Shown in pieces: positions 52,989 to 62,078 of a DNA stretch of 64,000 bases. A program made the position numbers and the translations under genes. Position 1 is the stretch's first letter; every line of letters starts with the position of its first letter. Source of the DNA: Bacteroidales bacterium (lineage in GTDB: Bacteria > Bacteroidota > Bacteroidia > Bacteroidales > UBA4417); assembly GCA_016707705.1 (NCBI GenBank), contig JADJHD010000006.1, positions 1 through 64,000 on the forward strand, written 5' to 3'. The notes under the pieces are model-generated. The model made no database searches. It had not been told where the DNA came from and saw only the letters and a list, made by a program, of their open reading frames with translations.

Positions 52989-54266
52989 ATGACTCTTATA
53001 ATAATCTCCATTTTCATCATAGGATATGTTGCAATTGCAACTGAACATTTTATTAAAATAAATAAAGCTGCCATAGCCTTAGTCACCGGGGTTCTTTGCT
53101 GGACTGCATATATCATCTTCACTGAAGATAAATTATTTGTTACAGAGGAACTTGTTACTCATCTTGGAGACCTTTCCGGTATTTTATTCTTTCTGTTGGG
53201 AGCTATGACTATTGTTGAATTAATTGATTCCCATGATGGTTTTGAGATTATTACAACCCGACTTACCCAGACGTCGAAGATTCGACTACTCTGGATTATT
53301 GCTTTTATAACATTTTTTCTTTCAGCAATACTGGATAACCTTACTACTACGATAGTAATTCTGTCATTATTGCGAAAGTTAATAAAGGACGATCAGGATC
53401 GTTTATTCTTTGCAGGTATTGTTGTAGTAGCTGCTAATGCTGGTGGGGCATGGTCACCAATTGGTGATGTTACGACGACTATGTTATGGATTGGAGGCCA
53501 GGTAACTGCGGGCAACATTGTCCTGAAATTATTTTTACCCAGTCTGATCTGTTTAATGGTTCCATTAGTCTTTCTATCGTTTAAATTCAAGGGCAATATT
53601 GAGCGTCCTTTATCAATAGCAGATCCTGAATACAAATCTTTATCGAACAAGCAGCAACTGGTTGTATTTTTTTCAGGTGTACTTATCTTGATTTTGGTGC
53701 CTGTTTTTAAGACTATCACACATCTTCCACCTTATATGGGAATACTTTTGGGTTTAGGTATTTTGTGGATTATAACAGAGATTATTCATGGTGAAAAGGA
53801 TGAACAGGACAAGTATAAGTATTCTGTAGTCTACGCTTTGAGGAAAATCGATACTCCAAGTATACTTTTCTTTTTGGGAATACTTGTAAGTGTGGCAGCT
53901 TTACAATCTGTTGGGATACTTTCAGAATTGGCAGAGTGGCTTACATTAAAGGTCAATAATATAGATGTAGTTGTAATTTTAATTGGATTAACTTCATCTG
54001 TTATCGATAATGTCCCCTTGGTTGCCGCAGCCCAGGGAATGTATGACTTGAGCCAGTATCCGACGGATCATTATTTCTGGGAATTCCTGGCTTACTGCAC
54101 AGGTACCGGGGGGAGTGCGTTAATCATAGGATCTGCTGCAGGTGTGGCAGCTATGGGAATAGAGAAGATTAACTTCTTCTGGTATTTAAAAAAAATATCC
54201 TTACTGGCACTTCTTGGTTATTTTGCCGGGGCTTTTACATACATCATTCAACATCAGATATTCTGA
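52989..54266 (+). CDS. nhaD: NhaD-type Na+/H+ antiporter
   Basis: The 425-residue, about 12-helix protein of the NhaD/ArsB ion transporter superfamily has FFLLGAMTIVELIDSHDGF, the conserved LDNLTTTIVILSLLRKL, GGAWSPIGDVTTTMLWIGG, SSVIDNVPLVAAAQGM and GGSALIIGSAAGVAAMG. NhaD expels Na+ in exchange for H+, common in halophilic, alkaliphilic and marine bacteria. It starts 130 bp after the sensor kinase gene on the same strand and could be part of the regulon. No copy of the ATTAGAA array was found in this spacer. Confidence 0.93.
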   Translation: MTLIIISIFIIGYVAIATEHFIKINKAAIALVTGVLCWTAYIIFTEDKLFVTEELVTHLGDLSGILFFLLGAMTIVELIDSHDGFEIITTRLTQTSKIRLLWIIAFITFFLSAILDNLTTTIVILSLLRKLIKDDQDRLFFAGIVVVAANAGGAWSPIGDVTTTMLWIGGQVTAGNIVLKLFLPSLICLMVPLVFLSFKFKGNIERPLSIADPEYKSLSNKQQLVVFFSGVLILILVPVFKTITHLPPYMGILLGLGILWIITEIIHGEKDEQDKYKYSVVYALRKIDTPSILFFLGILVSVAALQSVGILSELAEWLTLKVNNIDVVVILIGLTSSVIDNVPLVAAAQGMYDLSQYPTDHYFWEFLAYCTGTGGSALIIGSAAGVAAMGIEKINFFWYLKKISLLALLGYFAGAFTYIIQHQIF

Positions 54267-54771
54267 ACATAATAATCACCTAAAATGATGGGGTTCAATT
54301 CAAATGGGACTGATTCTATCATCCTTTATATTAAACAATCCACCTTTTCAAGGATTGGGTATGTTTACGTGGTAAGACAAGTAATGAAAAGCATCAATTG
54401 ATTGATAGCATTGATAATAATAGTGAGGTAAAGTTTAATTAGCTAGTGTTTGAACTAATTATCGAATAGTACTATCTAATTGCATAAATATTTCTGCTCA
54501 TTATTTTCATAAATTATTATCAGGAATCAAATCAGTTTTTTTGTGGTTAGCCCTGTTCTATTGAGTGATAAATGATATTATGCAGCAATGCCTGGAGTGT
54601 GCAGATTATTCCTAAGTTATATTTTGCCGGGCGATCTGAAGATCATCTTGTTTTCTGAAATGATCAAAATGAAAGAGGCTGTCTTATTTAAAAGACAGCC
54701 TCAATTCTAAATCTAATCTGAACCTTGATGTATATGTCATTTACTGAACAATGCACCGCAGTCTTAAAAAA
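54267..54771. terminator. Gene-free convergent region holding the secDF terminator hairpin (54675-54702)
   Basis: At 54675-54702 a perfect 11-bp stem (GAGGCTGTCTT with AAGACAGCCTC) closes a 6-base loop, 70 bp past the secDF stop at 54772. Minus-strand downstream bases are TTTCATTTTG. The remaining 400 bp, between nhaD and secDF, is AT-rich with no gene recognised. Confidence 0.65.
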
Positions 54772-57700
54772 TTATTTTGCAGCCAATTCCTTTTTCTCTC
54801 TTTTTTTCCTTTGAATTTCAAGAAAGTCGTAAGCAATAGGAGTAGCATTAAAGATAGAAGAATAGGTTCCTACCACAATACCAACCAACAAGGCGAAGAT
54901 AAATCCTCTGATAACATCGCCCCCGAAAATCATAATTGCAAGCAGGGTTACAATTGTGGTTCCTGAGGTGTTGAAGGTACGGCCTAATGTACTGTTCATA
55001 CCGCCATTCATATTGGTCTGGAGATCACGTTTTGGATACAGTGTAGTCCATTCACGGATTCGGTCGAAGATGATTACGGAGTCATTGATTGAATATCCAA
55101 TTACTGTAAGAATCGCAGCAATGAATGCCTGATCCACTTCCAGGTTAAAGGGCAGGATGCCGTAGAAGATGGAATACATGGATATTGTAATCAAGGAGTC
55201 GTGGAACAGGGAGATAACCCCGCCAAGTCCATATTGCCATCTGCGGAAGCGAATCGCAATGTAGATAAAGATTGCAAGCAAGGCAAAGAACAGCGCCATG
55301 ATTGCCGATTTCTTGATGTCATCGGAAATTGCAGGGTCAACTTTCTGGGAGTTCAGAATACCAACGGTTTGGTTGGAGGTGCTGAAGTCCTTGAATGAAA
55401 GCGGAGTCTTGTACATTGCCTTAATTCCCTCATACATCTTGGTTTCAATGATGGAGTCAGCTTTTGGACTTTTATCCTCAACCAGATACTTGGTAGTAAT
55501 CTTAACCTGATCATCTCCACCGAATGTTTTTACTTCAGGAGCATCACCAAACTGTTTTGCCAATGCTTCCCTGACATCATTAACCTTGACGTCCTGGTCG
55601 AAGCGTACTACGAATGAACGACCTCCAGAGAAGTCAACACCGAAGTTGAGTCCCTTGGTTCCCAGCGAAATCATTCCGATCAGAATAACAACTCCGGAAA
55701 CAATATACAGTTTCTTGCGGATGCCGATGAAGTTGATATTTACCTTGGTAAAGGCATCAATAGTATACTTATTTCCGAAAGTAATATTGATATTCCGGTT
55801 AAGCATATTTTCGAATACCAGTCGGGATACGAAGATTGCGGTAAACAATGAGGTTAAAATTCCGATTACGAGAGTGGTAGCGAAGCCCTGAATAGGACCT
55901 GAACCGAAAACGTAAAGAACGATACCTGTAATGATTGTGGTTACGTTACCGTCGATAATGGCAGAATAGGCGTGTCTGAATCCATCGGTGATTGCGAGTC
56001 GCATTCCCTTTCCGGCCCTTAACTCTTCACGGATACGCTCATAGATAATTACGTTCGCATCCACCGCCATACCCATGGTAAGAACGATACCGGCGATACC
56101 GGGAAGGGTAAGAACTGCACCAATTGATGCAAGTACACCGATAAGGAAGAAAACGTTTACCAGAAGAGCGATATTTGCTACCAAACCTGCGCGTGAGTAG
56201 TACAACTGCATATAGAGAAGTACCAGCACAAAAGCGATAACAAATGAAAGGAGTCCTGAGTTAATGGATTCACGTCCGAGTGATGGTCCTACAACCTCTT
56301 CCTGAACAATACGGGCAGGAGCAGGGAGTTTACCGGCTTTCAGAACGTTTGCAAGGTCCTGACCTTCTTCAATGGTGAAGTTACCGGAAATGGATGAACG
56401 TCCGTTAGGAATTTCATCATTTACATTTGGAGCTGAATAAACATAACCATCAAGAACAATGGCTACCTGCTTTCCAATATTGTCGGCAGTGAGGTTGCGC
56501 CAAATCTTGGTACCATCTGCATTCATGTTCATGGCTACCTCAACGCGGCCATTCTGATCGTAATCCTGACGTGCATCAACAATTACATCACCACCGAGTG
56601 AAGCTGTTTTTTCCCTGTTTACTGAACGGAGCGCATACAACTGCAATACATCCGGCATTTCTTTCTCGGGCTTAACACCCCAGGCAAGAGTCAGGTTTGG
56701 AGGGAATATAGATTTTACCTTAGCAAGCAAATGGTTGATACGGGCAGTATCCTTTACAGATGCAAATCCAACAGTAGCCCTTTTTCCGGGATAATATTGT
56801 CCGTCAGCACCCTTGGAAACATCCATTTGCAGGAATGCAAAGAGTGGATTTTCCTTGATATATTTTTCGCGTTCGGCGCTCTTGTTTTCATTTGCCTTAG
56901 CGGTTGTATCCTTTTTAAGCCTTTCAACAAGGTCAGACTTCTTTGCAGAAGCAGTATCCTTTGCCGCGGCGGTAGTCTTGTTTGCAGAATCTGCAATAGC
57001 TTTTGCCACGCTCAATGAGTCAGCTGGCTTATTATCGATTGAATCGATACCAGTAAGTCCGGCAAGCCTCTTATTGGCATCGCTGAAATAGTTGATGATC
57101 AGGTCGAGCTGGTAGGTTTCCCAGAATTCCAGTTTGGCTGTTCCCTGCAGAAGTTTCCTGACGCGTTCCGGTTCTTTGATACCCGGAAGTTCGATAAGGA
57201 TACGGTCGCTGGCATTCAGCTTCTGGATGTTTGGCTGGGTAACTCCGAAGCGGTCGATACGGTTGCGCAGAATATTGAAAGTTCTGTCATAGGCATCATT
57301 ACACTCAGTGCGGACAACTGCCAGTACTTCTTCGTTAGTGGAATTTGGCTTGATCTTATCGCGCATTTCCATTCTTCCGAATATGGCAGATAGTTTAGCA
57401 TTTGGATCCACTTCCTTGAATGCTTCTCCGAAGAGAGTCACAAAATCGCGCTGACTGTTCTTCTGCTTTTCAGCAGCCAGAGTCATTGCCTTCTGGAAAG
57501 TAGGATTTGTGCTATATCCTGACATAGCATTAACAACGTCGGAAACCGAAACTTCCATGGTTACATTCATACCTCCCTTGAGGTCAAGACCCAGGTTAAT
57601 CTCTCTTTCCTTGCACTCCTTGTAGGTGTACTTGCGAAGAAGGATGTTGTAAACCGGCAGGTTTGATACGGAGTCTAAATAGTAACGCTCGCGCACTGCT

Positions 57701-57900
57701 GCTATAGAATCGGCGATTGCGGCCTCTTTGGTTGCATCTCCATTGGCAAGTTGCTTGGTCAGAGCAACAGCCTGCTCGTTGCTGGCATAATTACCGGCTT
57801 TGTTTTCGGTTATACGGGCAACGATGGTGAATGAGAGCTGGAAAAGGCACACCAGGGCAAACGCGATAGCAAAAAAACGAATTGCGCCTTTATTCTGCAT
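54772..57900 (-). CDS. secDF: SecDF fusion, protein translocase accessory subunit
   Basis: The protein is 1042 residues from the ATG at 57900 (MQNKGAIRFFAI); the frame is open to 57978 but the promoter makes the shorter start likely. It is a single-chain SecD-SecF, as in Bacteroidota: 12 helices, two periplasmic regions. SecD motifs include INLGLDLKGGMNV, KLEFWET, and AGIVLTMGMAVDANVIIYERIREE; SecF motifs include GLNFGVDFSGGRSFVVRF and GYSINDSVIIFDRIRE. SecDF uses the proton gradient to help pull preproteins through SecYEG. An Ala/Asp/Lys-rich insert (about residues 310-350) interrupts the SecD periplasmic region. Confidence 0.96.
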   Translation of the reverse strand: MQNKGAIRFFAIAFALVCLFQLSFTIVARITENKAGNYASNEQAVALTKQLANGDATKEAAIADSIAAVRERYYLDSVSNLPVYNILLRKYTYKECKEREINLGLDLKGGMNVTMEVSVSDVVNAMSGYSTNPTFQKAMTLAAEKQKNSQRDFVTLFGEAFKEVDPNAKLSAIFGRMEMRDKIKPNSTNEEVLAVVRTECNDAYDRTFNILRNRIDRFGVTQPNIQKLNASDRILIELPGIKEPERVRKLLQGTAKLEFWETYQLDLIINYFSDANKRLAGLTGIDSIDNKPADSLSVAKAIADSANKTTAAAKDTASAKKSDLVERLKKDTTAKANENKSAEREKYIKENPLFAFLQMDVSKGADGQYYPGKRATVGFASVKDTARINHLLAKVKSIFPPNLTLAWGVKPEKEMPDVLQLYALRSVNREKTASLGGDVIVDARQDYDQNGRVEVAMNMNADGTKIWRNLTADNIGKQVAIVLDGYVYSAPNVNDEIPNGRSSISGNFTIEEGQDLANVLKAGKLPAPARIVQEEVVGPSLGRESINSGLLSFVIAFVLVLLYMQLYYSRAGLVANIALLVNVFFLIGVLASIGAVLTLPGIAGIVLTMGMAVDANVIIYERIREELRAGKGMRLAITDGFRHAYSAIIDGNVTTIITGIVLYVFGSGPIQGFATTLVIGILTSLFTAIFVSRLVFENMLNRNINITFGNKYTIDAFTKVNINFIGIRKKLYIVSGVVILIGMISLGTKGLNFGVDFSGGRSFVVRFDQDVKVNDVREALAKQFGDAPEVKTFGGDDQVKITTKYLVEDKSPKADSIIETKMYEGIKAMYKTPLSFKDFSTSNQTVGILNSQKVDPAISDDIKKSAIMALFFALLAIFIYIAIRFRRWQYGLGGVISLFHDSLITISMYSIFYGILPFNLEVDQAFIAAILTVIGYSINDSVIIFDRIREWTTLYPKRDLQTNMNGGMNSTLGRTFNTSGTTIVTLLAIMIFGGDVIRGFIFALLVGIVVGTYSSIFNATPIAYDFLEIQRKKREKKELAAK

Positions 57901-57948
57901 GTGATTAGAATTTAAATAGTTAACTAAAGGAACTTTTTTTTGAGCCTG

Positions 57949-57979
57949 CAAAGATAGAAATCTATTGACAAATAACAAA
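57949..57979 (-). promoter_or_regulatory. Promoter of secDF
   Basis: On the minus strand a -33 TTTG (57979-57976) and a -7 TATCTTTG (57956-57949) are separated by 19 bp, a full match to the Bacteroidota consensus. The predicted leader is about 42 nt. The box overlaps the longer alternative start, supporting the ATG at 57900. Confidence 0.75.
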
Positions 57980-58092
57980 CCCGAAGCAAAAGAATAACAT
58001 GCAATCAGCCTTTTACAGGGCTTTTTGTGGAATATTGCCTGTAAATGGCCCGACGCTTAAATCCGGAACTGATTAGATGCAGGATAAATATG

Positions 58093-59379
58093 TCATATTT
58101 CTTTGCCGGTCGTCGGACGAATAATCCGGACGGTGACAGGAAGTTCTCCACAACTTAAGATAGAGGAACAGTCGATGGCCTCGTTTTTCTCAAGCAATTT
58201 TGTGAGAGGAAGTCCACCGATTGAAATCTCTTCGGTGATTCGGGGATAATACAAGCAATGTCCATCAAGCAAGATTGCAATTTGCCGGTCAATATTTCTG
58301 CCGGTCAGTCTCCTGATAGCTTGCTGACCATCAATATTAAACTCACCCCTTACCCAATACTGGTTTCCTTGCTTTACAATCCTTGTTTCTCCAAGTAAGC
58401 TGCCTTGAATGTAGGGAGCACAACCTGGCAGATCAGAGTGGAGTGCAATCAGGTTGATGCATGTGCTGTTCAAATTTTCGAAGGGCCATCTTTCCCAAAC
58501 AAACTTCAGCTGCCGGGGGAAATATTTTTGAGATAAACTCAGTAACTTATTTATGTTGGCGGTATCCATAATAACGGAACTGCCTATTTCTGCAATATCT
58601 GATGGGTAATAGTTTCCATCATCCCCCTGATATAAATTCAGCTGTAAGAAATAATTGAGAAGGTTCTTGTCGACATAAGAGCGCATTACCTCCTGCTTGG
58701 GTGATAGAGACAGCGATTTCAAGGCATCAATGGATTTGAGGTATTTATTGGCTTCATTAATATCTGAAAAAATCTCCTTTAAGGTACTTGTCTCCCAGAA
58801 TTCAAGCCTGCCCTTTGATTCGACAAGATTTTGGATTCTTGACGAGTCTGCCTGATTCTTTAACATAATCATCAATCGATCCTTATTCAGATTCTCCTTT
58901 ATCCATTCGAACTTGATGTTCGATTGCAATAACCTGCCAGTAATTATATAGCGGACATTTGCATAAACATCTGCTGAAACAGACCGGATGGCGCGAATCA
59001 CTTCATCATTTCCCGAAAGAGCGGTTATCTGATGCTGTTCTATCAGGTATGGAAACATTTCAGAAAGCCGCTGGTCCGGAGCACTCTGTAATACGACCTT
59101 TTCGAAAATACTGTAAAAATCGTCGTTGCTCTTTTGCTTGATCTCAGCAGTTTTCTGCAAACAGTAATTGAGCAGACTGTCTTCAGGATTTGAAGCAAGC
59201 CTGAGAATAATTTCCTTCACAGAAATTTCTGCAATAATCGGAGAGGCTGGACTGGTCTTCTTCTGGCATGAAGAAATCAGAAATTGTGAAATGATGATAA
59301 TCAGGAGATAACTGATTATTCTTTTAGTGCTTTTCTGTTGAATATTTTTGGAACGACTAAGTGGAATATCTTTATTCAT
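58093..59379 (-). CDS. Lipoprotein related to the SecD periplasmic region
   Basis: From the ATG at 59379 the protein is 428 residues with a lipoprotein signal (lipobox ISSC, Cys38) and no later membrane helix. Along most of its length it matches the SecD periplasmic region of the neighbouring SecDF: GRLEFWETSTLKEI against AKLEFWETYQLDLI, DDGNYYPSDIAEIG against ADGQYYPGKRATVG, and NIDRQIAILLDGH against NIGKQVAIVLDGY. It lacks the SecD membrane domain. It lies upstream of secDF on the same strand, 114 bp before its promoter box. An envelope-anchored SecD P1-like protein could help secretion by binding substrates, but no function is known. Confidence 0.8.
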   Translation of the reverse strand: MNKDIPLSRSKNIQQKSTKRIISYLLIIIISQFLISSCQKKTSPASPIIAEISVKEIILRLASNPEDSLLNYCLQKTAEIKQKSNDDFYSIFEKVVLQSAPDQRLSEMFPYLIEQHQITALSGNDEVIRAIRSVSADVYANVRYIITGRLLQSNIKFEWIKENLNKDRLMIMLKNQADSSRIQNLVESKGRLEFWETSTLKEIFSDINEANKYLKSIDALKSLSLSPKQEVMRSYVDKNLLNYFLQLNLYQGDDGNYYPSDIAEIGSSVIMDTANINKLLSLSQKYFPRQLKFVWERWPFENLNSTCINLIALHSDLPGCAPYIQGSLLGETRIVKQGNQYWVRGEFNIDGQQAIRRLTGRNIDRQIAILLDGHCLYYPRITEEISIGGLPLTKLLEKNEAIDCSSILSCGELPVTVRIIRPTTGKEI

Positions 59380-59493
59380 GGAGATGATATTGCAAATTAG
59401 CATTGCTGAAGTGATTGAACAGGGGCTCTGTTTGAAGTCTGCAAATTACAAAATGCAACAAAATAATATCAGGCAAAAGGTGATAAAACGAAA

Positions 59494-59514
59494 AAGCCCT
59501 GCAGAGCAGGGCTT
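59494..59514 (-). terminator. Terminator of the cold-shock gene
   Basis: A 9-bp stem (AAGCCCTGC with GCAGGGCTT) with a 3-base loop is followed on the minus strand by TTTCGTTTTATC. It is 29 bp past the stop at 59543. Confidence 0.8.
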
Positions 59515-59542
59515 AGGATCGTTGATTCAATACGAATGAAAA

Positions 59543-59734
59543 CTATATTTGTTTTACATTGACTGCATTCAAACCTTTTTTTCCTTCTTTCAGTTCAAAT
59601 GATACGTCATCATTTTCCCTGATTTTGTCGATTAAACCTGTGACATGTACGAAGTACTCTGTTCCTGTTTCATCATCTTTAATAAATCCAAATCCTTTGG
59701 ATTCATTGAAAAATTTTACTTTACCTTGTTTCAT
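59543..59734 (-). CDS. Cold-shock domain protein
   Basis: The 63-residue single cold-shock domain has RNP1 KGFGFI and RNP2 YFVHVTGL, with the start MKQGKVKFFNESKGFGFI. It binds single-stranded RNA and DNA. CspA-family proteins normally have V-F-V-H-(F/Y) at RNP2; here YFVHVTG is a mild variant. The acidic loop and Lys-rich end are usual. Constitutive or cold induction cannot be told apart. A promoter box lies 20 bp upstream. Confidence 0.95.
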   Translation of the reverse strand: MKQGKVKFFNESKGFGFIKDDETGTEYFVHVTGLIDKIRENDDVSFELKEGKKGLNAVNVKQI

Positions 59735-59753
59735 AATGTGTTAAAAATTTTCA

Positions 59754-59761
59754 CAAAGATA
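59754..59761 (-). promoter_or_regulatory. Putative -7 box of the cold-shock gene
   Basis: Minus-strand TATCTTTG, the same box as secDF, with only a short leader (about 13 nt) before the ATG at 59734. A -33 ATTG is 15 bp away, too close for an ideal spacer. Confidence 0.45.
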
Positions 59762-59996
59762 CTGATTTAGATAATACAATCCCTTCTTTTAAAGGAATCA
59801 GTATATCATTTTGTGCGTAAAATTATTTAATAAACTGATATTCAAATTGATAGGGTGTATAATATATTTCAAATTTAATTTCACATTACTGAAATTCTTA
59901 CAAAAAATACAGGAATATATCTGGTTTTCAGTACAAAAGAGTTTTAAAAGTCAATGGAAAGTAATGATTCGCACAGGTAATTCTTACAATATTGTT

Positions 59997-60779
59997 CTAC
60001 CTGATCCTGCTGCCGAAGATAATATCAATGCTTGGCCACAACTGCCAGTGATTGCCAAAAGGATAAGTTCCATATGAAAGGTTATATCCTGCTTTAATTC
60101 GAAGTGATTTCCCTGCTGACCAGAGTATGTTGCCGGTATTTTCGAAAAAGAAATTATTATCGGTTCGGGTAATCAGAAAAAACTGGAATCCTTCTTGAAT
60201 ATCAAATCTTTTACTGAGTGATTTGCGCACATCAGCACCTGCGCGAATGGAGAGGCCTTTATAATAGGTGGCCATTCTGGGATAAAATACCGGTAAATCT
60301 ATTGTGGCAAGAGGGTCAACCTCATCAGATCGCATCGTGAAGCCAAAACCCAGTTTCCATGTTAAAAGACAGGAATCAAGGACAGTTTTGCTTGCATAAA
60401 GGCTGTTGTTAAGTCCAAGCATAAACGGAAAATCGAACTGAGGAGAAAGGATTCCACCAGTCCCTTTTCTGCTGACCATGTTCAGGAATGCTGAAGGGAC
60501 ACTCAGACTGTGTTCACTGGCAAGTGCATAGCCTGATTTTACTCCATAGCTTAATTTCACACCTGCATTTGGCATGAGGGGCAGGAGGAAAGCATAGGTG
60601 CTCACTTCAAGGCGTGAGTTAATCCCATATCGGAAAGGCTGGAGTATTCCTGACTCCCATTTGCCTTTCTGCTCCAAATAAGCAGTTTGATGGCTCCATC
60701 TTTTTGTTGCCTGCTGTGCATAGGAGAGGAAGGGCAAAAGCATTGAACCTACTAAGATCAGCAAAGAAATTCTTTTCAT
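59997..60779 (-). CDS. Putative outer-membrane beta-barrel protein
   Basis: The 260-residue protein from the ATG at 60779 (MKRISLLILVGSM) has a signal peptide ending SYAQ, then alternating polar/hydrophobic strands typical of a small beta-barrel: LEVSTYAFLLPLM, VKLSYGVKSGYAL, LTWKLGFGFTM, LSIRAGADVRKSL, RIKAGYNLSYGTY. It ends IIFGSRIR. I do not recognise a family. It lies 46 bp after the EEP lipoprotein on the same strand and may be co-transcribed with it. Confidence 0.7.
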   Translation of the reverse strand: MKRISLLILVGSMLLPFLSYAQQATKRWSHQTAYLEQKGKWESGILQPFRYGINSRLEVSTYAFLLPLMPNAGVKLSYGVKSGYALASEHSLSVPSAFLNMVSRKGTGGILSPQFDFPFMLGLNNSLYASKTVLDSCLLTWKLGFGFTMRSDEVDPLATIDLPVFYPRMATYYKGLSIRAGADVRKSLSKRFDIQEGFQFFLITRTDNNFFFENTGNILWSAGKSLRIKAGYNLSYGTYPFGNHWQLWPSIDIIFGSRIR

Positions 60780-60825
60780 TTCTGTATATTTTGAACAATA
60801 CAAATTGTAGTAAATTGAGTAATTC

Positions 60826-61941
60826 CTATTCCTTTATCAGCAGGAACTTCGCACTAACAGCTGCGTGGTCTGAAAGGCTTGTTCCTTCCTGATGTGTTAT
60901 ATCAGAATGTGCCACCCAGCGGTTGTTTGTGAACAGGTAATCAAGGGTTCGATCCCAGAAATGCTCTGGTCTGGTAGTATGAGTGAAATGAGCGGTTTGG
61001 TTCGACTGATACTCATCAAGAGGAACTGCGCAGGTGTAGTCGGCATAAATTGGCAAGAGCCATTCAGTTTCAGGAGAATAATCGCTGCCAGCTTTATGCT
61101 GGGGATCATCGCCGGATTGATGGAAGGATTCACCCGGACACATATCTTCGTAGCAGAAATCAGTTGAATCGCTTCCCGGAGGAAGGGTATTCAGGTCTCC
61201 GCCGGCAACAAAGTAGCCTCCTTCAGAATCTATCTTATCCATTGCAAACTTGAATTCCTGGAAATGCTTTTGTTTTGTGTCATCTGTAGCAAAAGCAGAT
61301 GCATGTATATTCATGATGCTGAATTCCTTGAAGCCGGGGATCTTGATCTTTCCGGAAACCATGCAGGAATGCAGATAGAAGTAATTGATAATTCCTGCCT
61401 GATCGCCACGGGTCTCAAGATTGTGACGTTTAGCATCCGTGATTGGCCAGCATGACAGTATTGCAGAACCCATGTCCATTCGGCCCAGGCCATCACTGGG
61501 AATAGTTGCGGCTTTCCATTCGGATACATATACTGCATAATTAAAATATGTATGGTCGAGGATATACTGCAACTCATCAAAGTACCCTGTTCGCTGAGAG
61601 TTTACATCACATTCCTGAAGCATCAGGATATCCGGTTTCACGGAGTTTATCTGCTGAACTATGTCATCCAGTGTTTTCATGACTGTATCAGTGGGATAGA
61701 TGGTCATGTCACCGCAGGCATCTCCAAACCAGGGCCTTCTTCCGATTCCAAACCTGATATTCCAGGTCATGACGCTGATGGCAGAATCAACATTGGGTGC
61801 ATCCTTTATTGTGGAAGCCGTGTATTGTATGGCATCTTCCTCATTCTTGAAAGAGGTGGCAAGTGGTTCGCAGGATACCAGAAATAAACTGAGCACTGAG
61901 AGTAGCGGAATGGCCAGTTTAAATATTGATTTTATCTTCAT
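60826..61941 (-). CDS. Endonuclease/exonuclease/phosphatase-family lipoprotein
   Basis: The 371-residue protein has a lipoprotein signal (LVSC, Cys24) and an EEP catalytic domain: MTWNIRFG (N), MLQECDVN (metal-binding E), a NIHASAFATD block (H), GGDLNTLPPG (D-x-N) and SDHAAVSAKF (D-H). All catalytic residues of the DNase I/AP-endonuclease fold are present. Enzymes of this family hydrolyse nucleic acids, phosphoinositides or other phosphoesters; an exported lipoprotein form more likely acts on a phosphoester in the envelope. It is divergent from a second EEP gene at 62079. Confidence 0.88.
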   Translation of the reverse strand: MKIKSIFKLAIPLLSVLSLFLVSCEPLATSFKNEEDAIQYTASTIKDAPNVDSAISVMTWNIRFGIGRRPWFGDACGDMTIYPTDTVMKTLDDIVQQINSVKPDILMLQECDVNSQRTGYFDELQYILDHTYFNYAVYVSEWKAATIPSDGLGRMDMGSAILSCWPITDAKRHNLETRGDQAGIINYFYLHSCMVSGKIKIPGFKEFSIMNIHASAFATDDTKQKHFQEFKFAMDKIDSEGGYFVAGGDLNTLPPGSDSTDFCYEDMCPGESFHQSGDDPQHKAGSDYSPETEWLLPIYADYTCAVPLDEYQSNQTAHFTHTTRPEHFWDRTLDYLFTNNRWVAHSDITHQEGTSLSDHAAVSAKFLLIKE

Positions 61942-61961
61942 GTATTTGACTCTTTGGAATT

Positions 61962-61969
61962 CAAACTTA
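61962..61969 (-). promoter_or_regulatory. Putative -7 box of the EEP lipoprotein gene
   Basis: Minus-strand TAAGTTTG, an exact TAnnTTTG, 21 bp before the ATG at 61941. It sits in the 137-bp gap between the two divergent EEP genes; no -33 partner. Confidence 0.45.
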
Positions 61970-62078
61970 AGGAAATTAATGTTTACTGTTGCGCGGCGAT
62001 CCTCTGAATCTAATTTTTAGCGAATTTTGTATACAGAAGGATGCTTTTGTCCTCCCATACTTTCTTACTGATTCAGCA

